From contig JBLIDB010000289.1 of the NCBI GenBank assembly GCA_047634015.1, positions 1 to 5,698 on the forward strand: a stretch of DNA of 5,698 nucleotides, in the 5' to 3' direction. The DNA is from JAJRXG01 sp047634015 (GTDB lineage Bacteria; Bacteroidota; Bacteroidia; Chitinophagales; Saprospiraceae). Both the position numbers and the translations under genes were made by a program. The notes below the pieces were generated by a model. It ran no database searches. It was not told the DNA's origin and worked only from the letters and a program-made list of their open reading frames with translations. Below, piece by piece: positions 1 through 5,507 of the stretch (positions are counted from its first letter, which is position 1; each line of letters starts with the position of its first letter).

Positions 1-47
1 AGAGGAGTTGTTAATGTAGAATTCTTTCTCTATCAATAAGCTAAGAT

Positions 48-359
48 TTATGCATAACCCCCTAACTTTTCATCTTGATCCGTGAAAACTATATATTCCT
101 CAGCTTGGGGAAAAGTAAACGATGGAGATACGTCTGATGTATTAAGAACTTCGACATTATCAAGTATGATCAAGTTATTACCTGTACAGTTTGATGTTCT
201 GGTAAATTGAATAGTTTGACCGATAGACAAAGTGGAGCATTCAGTAACGTCTAGTGGAGCACTTAGATTAACATCTCCAATAACGACTTGCCCTTGCAAT
301 GCATTCGTAATCGTATATAATACAACTAAAAAAAGTGCTTTAATTATTCCGGTTATCAT
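48..359 (-). CDS. short secreted protein of unknown function, possibly a truncated surface protein
   Basis: I do not recognise a specific family. The frame is open from an ATG at 452, but I prefer the internal ATG at 359. It gives a 103-residue protein that begins with a convincing Sec signal peptide (MITGIIKALFLVVLYTITNA, with likely cleavage around LQG/Q). The 31 residues before it do not look like a signal or a domain. The mature part is about 80 residues with two cysteines, many Ser/Thr/Asn residues and alternating beta-type hydrophobics. It includes a segment FTFPQAEEYIVF that resembles the closing strands of PKD/Ig-like domains in Bacteroidota surface proteins. It stops abruptly at TAA (48-50) with no C-terminal sorting domain, so it may be the N-terminal stub of a larger protein. 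No TAnnTTTG promoter was found upstream. It could also be a chance or decayed ORF. Confidence 0.45.
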   Translation of the reverse strand: MITGIIKALFLVVLYTITNALQGQVVIGDVNLSAPLDVTECSTLSIGQTIQFTRTSNCTGNNLIILDNVEVLNTSDVSPSFTFPQAEEYIVFTDQDEKLGGYA

Positions 360-459
360 TGTTAGGCTTTTTGGTTCTTTGCAATTACTCCCTGATTTCT
401 GGATACTTCTCCATGAAAAAGCAATTGCTACTACTCCAAAGCCAAATTTCATGCCATAG

Positions 460-888
460 TATTAGCTTCTATGTTAAAGTTTAGGAAAAAGCACAATTAT
501 GCTTTTTAAGCAGCTTAATCTCTAAATGATTGAAGTGAAAAGTGACTGGCTGAAACTCCAGGGGAAATCAGCTCTAAACTTTGTTTATTGCAAATTGAGG
601 CAAAATAGAACCTTGAACTATAAGTACTGATTTTGAAATAATTGGGCTGTTATCCAGAATGGATATGTGACATTTTGAGGTAACTCTGCTTCTCTATACA
701 AAGGATCAGTTGTCATTTTATAAATCTAAGAAATGTTATCAAAGTTATCGTTCTAGCTTTTTTACTATGAGATAACTCATTGTCCTCTAAACCGAAAAGA
801 GCACTTCGTAGAATTTCGAAAAAAAGGCTGCGATTCACAGTTCTATAAGTTCTAAAAGTAGAGCTTGACTTTGAAAATTCTAAAATTA
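460..888. other. gene-poor AT-rich gap, possible remnant
   Basis: No convincing gene was seen on either strand in these 430 bases. If the McrB-like protein upstream once had its AAA ATPase module, it should be encoded here on the minus strand, but stops occur in all frames and no Walker A (GPPGTGKT-like) sequence is readable. Two minor things are present. One is a 32-codon minus-strand ORF (716-618) with a perfect TAnnTTTG box (TAACTTTG, 747-740) placed about 24 bases before its ATG but no TTG element. The other is a frame, offset from the McrB-like gene, that stays open to about 715. Neither looks like a known protein. Confidence 0.5.
486..507 (-). terminator. weak AT-rich hairpin, possible terminator
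   Basis: An 8-bp perfect stem (AAAAAGCA / TGCTTTTT) encloses a 6-base loop, CAATTA. The T run lies inside the stem, so the structure reads the same way on both strands. It sits between the McrB-like gene and the secreted-protein ORF and could end minus-strand transcripts coming from the former. The stem has only two G-C pairs, so this is weak. Confidence 0.25.
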
Positions 889-1563
889 TCAAGCTAACGT
901 ATCTACAAAGCGATAAAAATCGGAAACGTGCAACACATTTCTTTGATCTTCTACTGAATTCTTTAATAATGCCTTATTTATTCCATGAATCAAAGTCTCA
1001 TCTCTACGCATCAAAGTATCTATAGTCCTTGATGTTTTAATATATCGTTCGATAACAATAGTGGATCCCAATGACTTTGCATTCACTCTTTCTAAGAGTT
1101 TTCGGAATCCTAGCTCTTCATAGAGCGTATATTTCTCAGGATATCGAAAAGCCAAATAAACAAATACCATTCGTCGATCCGCATGATAGTGTGCTTCTCT
1201 CTTTGTAATTCCCTTGCTATGATACGTTCGAAGTTGATCACATTGATCTATAAAGCGATGTATCCTTCCTACTATATCTCGACCTTCATCATATAAGTCT
1301 ATAAACAAAGATCTTATCAGATCAGGATTTTGTTTGGCGTAATGAAGCATCGATACCTTAGGATGAAAGTCATCATCTTCCCAGAGGTAGTTGTCGCCCG
1401 CGAAACTATCATCATACATTGTGGCAAAATCTCTTGCCTCTATATCCCAATGGTAAGTGAACACCTCTACCGATTTCCAAGGTTGTTGCCAATCACTCTC
1501 TTCCCTTTTACCTATGAAGAATCTATATTCAGCTATTAAGTTTGTGAAGAGTTGAAGATTCAT
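889..1563 (-). CDS. stand-alone N-terminal region of a McrB-like AAA ATPase
   Basis: The protein is soluble, 224 residues long, with no signal or membrane segment. Its middle follows the pattern of the region that precedes the AAA+ module in many McrB-like (dynein-related subfamily) ATPases: W-x-S-V-x-x-F followed by HWDIEARDF, a cluster ending in L-W-E, F-x-P, then P-D-L-I-R-S-L-F, D-L-Y-D-E-G-x-D and R-I-x-x-F. Further on come the HYHADRRM segment and YLAFRYPEKYTLY, the strongest family hallmark. The C-terminal part ends with DFYRFVD and then a stop. In longer relatives an AAA+ module with a Walker A motif follows; here it is missing. The longest frame begins with TTG at 1569, but the ATG at 1563 two codons in is the better start. 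The gene follows the tRNA-Lys terminator; no TAnnTTTG box was found before it. It is either a truncated restriction-type ATPase or a genuine solo domain. The family call comes from remembered motif patterns, not a search. Confidence 0.6.
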   Translation of the reverse strand: MNLQLFTNLIAEYRFFIGKREESDWQQPWKSVEVFTYHWDIEARDFATMYDDSFAGDNYLWEDDDFHPKVSMLHYAKQNPDLIRSLFIDLYDEGRDIVGRIHRFIDQCDQLRTYHSKGITKREAHYHADRRMVFVYLAFRYPEKYTLYEELGFRKLLERVNAKSLGSTIVIERYIKTSRTIDTLMRRDETLIHGINKALLKNSVEDQRNVLHVSDFYRFVDTLA

Positions 1564-1604
1564 AATCAAATTGCGAATAATTCAAAATAGGTGCTCTATA
1601 AAAG

Positions 1605-1642
1605 AAAAGAGAGTCATTCGCTATTACGAATGACTCTCTTTT
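1605..1642 (-). terminator. strong bidirectional intrinsic terminator after tRNA-Lys
   Basis: A perfect 16-bp stem (left arm 1605-1620, right arm 1627-1642) encloses a 6-base loop, CTATTA. The arm core is GAGAGTCATTCG. T-rich runs lie at the base on both strands: TCTTTTCTTTT on the minus strand, CTCTTTTTC on the plus strand. It lies 11 bases past the 3' end of tRNA-Lys and so most likely ends that transcript. It also insulates the tRNA from plus-strand reading. Confidence 0.85.
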
Positions 1643-1652
1643 TCAGTACTTG

Positions 1653-1725
1653 TGATCGGTCAGGGGCTCGAACCCTGGACCCATACATTAAAAGTGTATT
1701 GCTCTACCAGCTGAGCTAACCGATC
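1653..1725 (-). tRNA. tRNA-Lys (anticodon UUU)
   Basis: The complete 73-base cloverleaf reads on the minus strand. The acceptor stem GATCGGT pairs perfectly with ACCGATC. The D arm carries GCTC/GAGC with the loop AGCTGGTA. The anticodon stem ATACA/TGTAT holds the loop CTTTTAA, so the anticodon is TTT (Lys). The variable segment is GGGTC. The T arm CAGGG/CCCTG holds the loop TTCGAGC. The discriminator base is A. The next bases are CAA, so the 3' CCA is not encoded and must be added after transcription. A promoter lies just upstream and a strong hairpin terminator just downstream, so this is a single-gene transcript. Confidence 0.97.
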
Positions 1726-1750
1726 TCCAGTGCCTTTTTCAAAGCGAGTG

Positions 1751-1780
1751 CAAAGATAGTAGCATAATCCTATTTTGCAA
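1751..1780 (-). promoter_or_regulatory. tRNA-Lys promoter, Bacteroidota type
   Basis: On the minus strand a TTG (1780-1778) is followed after 19 bases by TATCTTTG (1758-1751), a perfect match to the Bacteroidota -7 consensus TAnnTTTG with standard spacing. Transcription should start near 1744, leaving a leader of roughly 20 bases before the tRNA 5' end at 1725. Confidence 0.8.
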
Positions 1781-1786
1781 CTGATA

Positions 1787-1817
1787 TTGCGCAAAATTAA
1801 ATCGAAAAATAAATTTC
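1787..1817 (+). promoter_or_regulatory. possible nupC promoter (imperfect)
   Basis: TTG (1787-1789), 20 bases, then TAAATTTC (1810-1817) match the TAnnTTTG consensus except for the last base. It would start transcription near 1824 and give a leader of about 115 bases before the nupC ATG. No better box was seen nearer the gene. Confidence 0.3.
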
Positions 1818-1939
1818 TTGCTTTCTTGGGTTTTGGATCAAGTCTGAATGATGCTCCAAAATCGTAACTAAGTTCTGTAGAAACGCACTATTTCCTTTTC
1901 TCATACCGCGCCCCTAAGTAATTTTACTATTTTTCGCTC

Positions 1940-3223
1940 ATGATAGTAGCAGTATTAAGGGCTGTCTTAGGAGTGGCAATAATCATAGGTATTTGCACTT
2001 TATTGAGTAGCAATAGAAAGCATATCAACTGGAAATTGGTAGGGAGTGGTATTTTGATTCAATTGATTCTGGCATTCAGTGTTATTAAGATCCCATTCAT
2101 GACGGCCTTTTTTCGTCAGATTGTAAATATTTTTTTAGTAGTTATTCAAGCCGCACAGGAATCCGCAGTATTTCTCTTTGGTGATTTGGCTAAAAACGCT
2201 GTCTTTGGTTTCGCCTTTTCGGTATTGCCAATAATCATATTCTTTTCAGCATTAACATCTTTATTCTATTATTATGGCATCCTACAACGCATCGTATATG
2301 GATTCGCCTGGATCATGAATAAAACAATGAAGCTCTCTGGAGCAGAGAGTTTGGCTGCTGCCGCGAATATATTTATTGGCCAAACAGAGGCGCCACTTGT
2401 AATTAAGCCGTATCTTGATAAAATGACTCGCTCTGAATTGATGAGTGTTATGACTGGAGGCATGGCAACAATCGCGGGAAGTGTTTTTGGCGCATATATA
2501 AGCATACTAGGAGGTGATGATCCTGTAGCTCAACAGGAGTTTGGAATGCATTTATTAGTAGCATCCCTTATTTCAGCTCCAGCAGCGCTCCTTATCGCAA
2601 AGATATTAGTGCCTGAAAACCCCGATCAAATCACCAATACAGATATCACTGTACCAAAATCTGAAGCGGGGAGCAACATGCTGGATGCGCTGGCACGAGG
2701 AACTACGGATGGCACCAAACTGGCTGTAAATGTTGGTGTTATGCTCTTCTCTTTTATGGCGTTAATATATTTCTGTAATAATATCTTAGGGCTGATCGGT
2801 GAGGCGACATCTCTAAATGCTTGGGTTTTTCATGCTACAGGAGGTAAATTCGATGGACTATCGATGCAATTATTTATGGGTTATCTATTTGCTCCATTAG
2901 CATGGATTATAGGTATTGCCTCTGATGAAATATTACTCGTCGGGCAACTACTTGGCGAAAAGACTATTCTTAATGAATTCGTTGCTTATGCCTCGTTAGG
3001 AGAAATGAGTGAGAGTGGAGCGCTATCGAAGAGATCTACGATAATTGCAGCTTATGCCCTATGTGGTTTTGCAAACTTTGCGTCTATAGGTATTCAGATC
3101 GGAGGAATTAGTTCTTTAGCGCCTAGTCGACGAGTAGCACTTACGGAATTAGGATTTAAAGCTCTGATTGGTGGAACTGCTGCTACACTTCTAACGGGAT
3201 GCTTAGCAGGTGCATTGATTTGA
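1940..3223 (+). CDS. nupC: concentrative nucleoside transporter, NupC/CNT family
   Basis: This inner-membrane symporter imports nucleosides, using a cation gradient, for salvage. The 427-residue length is normal for bacterial CNTs. Hydrophobic segments begin at residues 2-21 and 34-55, then SVLPIIIFFSALTSLFYYYG (94-113) matches the family core. The substrate-site motif G-Q-T-E-A-P-L is present with Q148, T149 and E150. It is followed by MTRSELMSVMTGGMATIAGS (162-181). The second half has NEFVAY (345-350, with E346) and GFANFASIGIQIGG (376-389, with N379 and S382), matching the nucleoside- and cation-binding residues known from the Vibrio CNT structure. ATG at 1940 is the only ATG start, as an in-frame stop lies at 1919-1921. 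It is divergent from tRNA-Lys and convergent with the thioredoxin-like gene, so it is probably transcribed alone. The exact substrate range and whether Na+ or H+ drives it cannot be read. The TGA stop overlaps the first base of an inverted repeat. Confidence 0.95.
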   Translation: MIVAVLRAVLGVAIIIGICTLLSSNRKHINWKLVGSGILIQLILAFSVIKIPFMTAFFRQIVNIFLVVIQAAQESAVFLFGDLAKNAVFGFAFSVLPIIIFFSALTSLFYYYGILQRIVYGFAWIMNKTMKLSGAESLAAAANIFIGQTEAPLVIKPYLDKMTRSELMSVMTGGMATIAGSVFGAYISILGGDDPVAQQEFGMHLLVASLISAPAALLIAKILVPENPDQITNTDITVPKSEAGSNMLDALARGTTDGTKLAVNVGVMLFSFMALIYFCNNILGLIGEATSLNAWVFHATGGKFDGLSMQLFMGYLFAPLAWIIGIASDEILLVGQLLGEKTILNEFVAYASLGEMSESGALSKRSTIIAAYALCGFANFASIGIQIGGISSLAPSRRVALTELGFKALIGGTAATLLTGCLAGALI

Positions 3224-3487
3224 CCCGAATTGTACAGTAGATAATCAATTCCGAGATGAGACTACTTCAAAAGTAAAAGGCACGTCCAGCAATTTTGTGT
3301 CTCATCATGACAATATTGCTTTCCCTCCGCGTGCGGTGGGCTCATTAGAAGGCTATTAGTCTTCATCCTACCGAATCACACGTTTATGAGGCAAAAATCA
3401 CTTTGGCGCCTCGTACTTTACCTTACTGCGGAAGGCAGGTTGTATTCTCGTCTCTCATAACGAGAGACTCTAATCCATAATTCGGGT
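3223..3487. repeat. candidate MITE-like or dispersed element with terminal inverted repeats
   Basis: The segment starts with ACCCGAATT (3223-3231) and ends with its exact reverse complement (3479-3487). The match extends to 15 of the first 19 bases, with a shared TAGA at positions 16-19 of each arm. TG flanks the element on both sides, which is too short to prove a target duplication. The inside is rich in inverted repeats: GATGAGAC/GTCTCATC (3255-3262 and 3299-3306) around a small hairpin, the GC-rich palindrome at 3323-3340, an 8-bp arm pair with one G-T at 3385-3392 and 3408-3415, and GTCTCTC/GAGAGAC (3450-3456 and 3462-3468). No gene is visible inside. It could be a miniature transposable element, a remnant, or a structured RNA. 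A nine-base inverted repeat alone can occur by chance at this scale. Confidence 0.4.
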
Positions 3488-3515
3488 TGTCAACAATAGG
3501 AAGTTCTTGAAATAG

Positions 3516-3545
3516 AAAAAGCCCAAGCATTTCTGCTCAGGCTTT
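3516..3545 (-). terminator. intrinsic terminator of the thioredoxin-like gene
   Basis: Read on the minus strand, GCCTGAGCA, a GAAA tetraloop and TGCTTGGGC form a 9-bp stem, extended by three A-U pairs and followed by a T run. Two of the pairs are U-G and G-U in the minus-strand RNA but become C-A mismatches in the plus-strand RNA, so this terminator is built for minus-strand transcription. It lies 30 bases past the stop of the thioredoxin-like gene. Confidence 0.85.
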
Positions 3546-3574
3546 CAGTTTATATTTTGAAGTAATTTGCTCTT

Positions 3575-4099
3575 CTAATCAGCTTTAGTAGCGAAATCAT
3601 CAAAACTCATAGATTTATATACCTCCTCCTGAGCAAAGGATAATTCCTTCATCAGTTGCGGAACTTGTTTATACCCTGGGCTTATTAATATTCTGGCAAA
3701 TGTCTCATCCAACATTACAAATGCAGGATATCCCATTCTACCATCAAGTAATGCAAATGCCAATTGATGATATCCCCTTCTACCACTTGCCGTAAATTCA
3801 AAAGTCTTATCCCCAAATACAATAGCTTCTTTCTGCTCTGCATTAAACTTAACAGGATAGAAGTTTTCGTTCAAATACTGAACTACATCAGGATCTTGAA
3901 ATGTAGTAGCATCCATTTTCTTGCACCAACCGCACCAATCCGTATATAGATCGATGAATACTTTCTTTGGAGCTGTTTTAGAAAGTTCATGTGCTTCTTC
4001 CCATGTATACCACTTAATGGATTCTTCAGAAGGCTTTATTTCTGTATTGCTGATATCCGCAGATAGGAATGTCAACATGTACAATAGGTAAATAGTCAT
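3575..4099 (-). CDS. thioredoxin-fold protein (thioredoxin_7/DUF255-like), probably exported
   Basis: A thiol-disulfide oxidoreductase-like protein of 174 residues. Residues 3-13 (IYLLYMLTFLS) are hydrophobic and look like a short signal peptide, although the N-terminus lacks the usual Lys/Arg; a periplasmic location is inferred. The thioredoxin core follows: KKVFIDLYTDWCGWCKKMD, with the redox motif C56-G-W-C59 after W55, then the TTFQDPDVVQYLNENF helix and the FYPVKFNAE strand typical of DUF255/thioredoxin_7 proteins. An insert (about residues 90-118) precedes the cis-proline loop GYPAFVML (P125). A C-terminal helical tail ends the protein. The ATG at 4099 is preferred because a stop lies upstream in frame without another start. 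A consensus promoter lies just upstream and a terminator just downstream, so it is probably transcribed alone although crtY lies 87 bases upstream on the same strand. Its redox partner is unknown. Confidence 0.88.
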   Translation of the reverse strand: MTIYLLYMLTFLSADISNTEIKPSEESIKWYTWEEAHELSKTAPKKVFIDLYTDWCGWCKKMDATTFQDPDVVQYLNENFYPVKFNAEQKEAIVFGDKTFEFTASGRRGYHQLAFALLDGRMGYPAFVMLDETFARILISPGYKQVPQLMKELSFAQEEVYKSMSFDDFATKAD

Positions 4100-4125
4100 C
4101 GTTGTATTCGTTTTAAAATTCTACT

Positions 4126-4157
4126 CAAATATACTCTATGTGAAATTAAGACGCCAA
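4126..4157 (-). promoter_or_regulatory. promoter of the thioredoxin-like gene
   Basis: On the minus strand TTG (4157-4155) is followed after 21 bases by TATATTTG (4133-4126), a perfect TAnnTTTG box. The predicted start near 4119 gives a leader of about 20 bases. The site lies in the gap between crtY and this gene, so the gene need not depend on crtY transcription. Confidence 0.7.
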
Positions 4158-4186
4158 ATAGGTGTTGAAGTTGCCTTCTTCGAGAC

Positions 4187-5344
4187 TTAATCTTGTTTTC
4201 TTTCTGTTAAAGTTCTCCACTGTTCGACGATAAATGCCCGAGTGAAGGAAAGAATAGGCAATGTTTTAAAAAAACCAGTTTCCTCAATTAACGAAGTCCG
4301 CTCATCTAAAAACTTTAATATCAAGCTCGGATCATTGTACTTAAACATATCCCCAAAGACTCTCTGCCCGCTGACTTTGTTCGTCAATAACACATTGAGT
4401 AAGGTTTTATCATAGGCGGCAAACCTTCTTTTCCTTTTTATAGGTATAAATATTCCTTTTGCCAGATTCTCTACAATTCTATCGCACTCTTCTTGAATCC
4501 TAACAAATGCATAACCACTAGATGGTTTTACTGTTCCATTATTCGTTCCGATGGGAATCACTCTATTCCCAGCATTGGCAAAGGAAGCAGAGGTCATAGG
4601 AATAGCGCCTAGCTCAACTTGATCTACTTTATAATTCTTCCCTGGAAAATATGTCTTGAGGTAATCAGTAAGGATTTCTTCATAAAGGCCCTTCTCTCCT
4701 ATTTCTTTAGAAAATAAAGTTGCTTCAACCAAAGCCTTTCTCTTAGTGAATGGTAGAACATAGACAAATCGAACATCAGATACTTGATCGATTCTAAAGT
4801 CCATGAAAGTGGCCACCTCATCATCAAATACATCCTCTTCCATGGTCAACTCCCAACCCATAAAATGCTGCCAAACGAAAAGCTTGTCATCCTTTGGGAA
4901 ACTTCTTACAATACTATCAAAGACATACCTGCCTTTGAATAATTTTCCGTCAACCTCGATTTCGACAGCGTCTTCAGCTGATGTTATAATCCCAACATTA
5001 CCCAATAAAAAAGTAATATGAGATGCTTTATTAATAATCTCAAATGCATATTGATAAAAATCTATTCCTCTAATCGTATGATATGCATAAGGCGCCGTCT
5101 CAAAAGATCGATCAACATCGGGGCCATAAAACCTTAACCTTCTCCATGTCTTATGAAATATCTCTCGACAGCGTTGTTCAGATTCTAATTGCCAAAAGGA
5201 CCAAGTCCGATCATTAGTATCCTTCTTAGATTGATCAACTATCAGAATGCGCTTATCTGCGAATTTTGGTTCTGCAAGGCGTGTGGCAAGACTAAGGCCC
5301 GAAAGGCCAGCACCTGCAATTATATAATCGTACTCTTCATTCAT
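4187..5344 (-). CDS. crtY: lycopene beta-cyclase (CrtY family)
   Basis: This flavoprotein cyclises the ends of lycopene to form beta-carotene at the membrane. With the ATG at 5344 the protein has 385 residues, normal for bacterial CrtY. The longer frame begins with TTG at 5365 and adds seven residues with no domain value; the ATG puts the dinucleotide-binding motif at the usual place. Seen in order: YDYIIAGAGLSGLSLA (5-20; G11, G13, G16), the acidic strand end ILIVD (33-37), DRTWSFW (45-51), WQHFMGWELT (158-167), VLPF (196-199), ALVEATLFS (204-212, with E207 near the position of the catalytic acid of the family), PIGTNNGTVKPSSGYAFVRI (264-283) and FGDMFKYND (330-337). All hallmark motifs are intact, so it is probably functional. 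No other carotenoid gene is in the window; the phytoene and lycopene synthesis genes must lie elsewhere. A transposase gene starts 163 bases upstream in the opposite direction. Confidence 0.93.
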   Translation of the reverse strand: MNEEYDYIIAGAGLSGLSLATRLAEPKFADKRILIVDQSKKDTNDRTWSFWQLESEQRCREIFHKTWRRLRFYGPDVDRSFETAPYAYHTIRGIDFYQYAFEIINKASHITFLLGNVGIITSAEDAVEIEVDGKLFKGRYVFDSIVRSFPKDDKLFVWQHFMGWELTMEEDVFDDEVATFMDFRIDQVSDVRFVYVLPFTKRKALVEATLFSKEIGEKGLYEEILTDYLKTYFPGKNYKVDQVELGAIPMTSASFANAGNRVIPIGTNNGTVKPSSGYAFVRIQEECDRIVENLAKGIFIPIKRKRRFAAYDKTLLNVLLTNKVSGQRVFGDMFKYNDPSLILKFLDERTSLIEETGFFKTLPILSFTRAFIVEQWRTLTERKQD

Positions 5345-5379
5345 CCTGTCAGCAAAGGTCCGCAAATAAAGGGATAACA

Positions 5380-5409
5380 GAAAAGTATTTTTTCGCGTTT
5401 GAGAATCAA
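5380..5409 (-). promoter_or_regulatory. candidate crtY promoter
   Basis: On the minus strand TTG (5409-5407), 19 bases, then TACTTTTC (5387-5380) match the Bacteroidota consensus except for the final G. The predicted start near 5373 gives a leader of about 30 bases. The TTG lies only about 18 bases from the probable end of the neighbouring IS, so any upstream control sequence would have been displaced by the insertion. Confidence 0.45.
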
Positions 5410-5426
5410 AGTATCATTAAAGAAAA

Positions 5427-5448
5427 TTCAGCCCACTCCGAAAAGTCG
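5427..5448 (+). mobile_element. probable left terminal end of an insertion sequence
   Basis: The sequence starting TTCAGCCCACTCCGAAAAGT is GC-richer than its surroundings and lies 81 bases before the transposase start, a normal distance for an IS terminal repeat. It resembles, from memory, terminal repeats of IS elements with this transposase type. The other end is outside the window, so the repeat cannot be confirmed and the exact border is uncertain by several bases. Confidence 0.4.
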
Positions 5449-5507
5449 CTAATCAATCATATGTCATCTACTAATAATAAGTGAGAAAAAGTTTCTAGAT
5501 TGCTTTC

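Noticed and set aside
360..452. 31-residue N-terminal extension of the secreted-protein ORF from the ATG at 452
   Set aside because: It would place the signal peptide deep inside the protein; the ATG at 359 gives a normal signal peptide.
232..459. 75-residue plus-strand ORF opposite the secreted-protein ORF
   Set aside because: It is the antisense shadow of the minus-strand ORF, which has a clear signal peptide; the plus-strand protein shows no recognisable motif.
715..891. Open minus-strand frame past the stop of the McrB-like gene, offset by one or two bases
   Set aside because: It is Ser/Thr-rich, lacks Walker motifs and resembles no AAA domain, and about 60 open codons can arise by chance; it does not support a simple frameshift.
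3227..3251. GAATTG / CAATTC pair just after nupC as a terminator
   Set aside because: It has six AT-rich pairs with a 13-base loop and no T run; it overlaps the terminal repeat and is not a convincing terminator.
3386..3460. 24-codon plus-strand ORF starting MRQKSLWRLV inside the inverted-repeat element
   Set aside because: It is too short, has no promoter or ribosome site, and lies across the internal hairpin arms, which better explain the sequence.
4161..4185. Small inverted repeat (GAAG / CTTC) just after crtY as a terminator
   Set aside because: It has only four pairs and no T run on the minus strand.
5345..5365. TTG start adding seven residues to lycopene cyclase
   Set aside because: The ATG at 5344 places the GxGxxG motif at the family's usual distance from the N-terminus.
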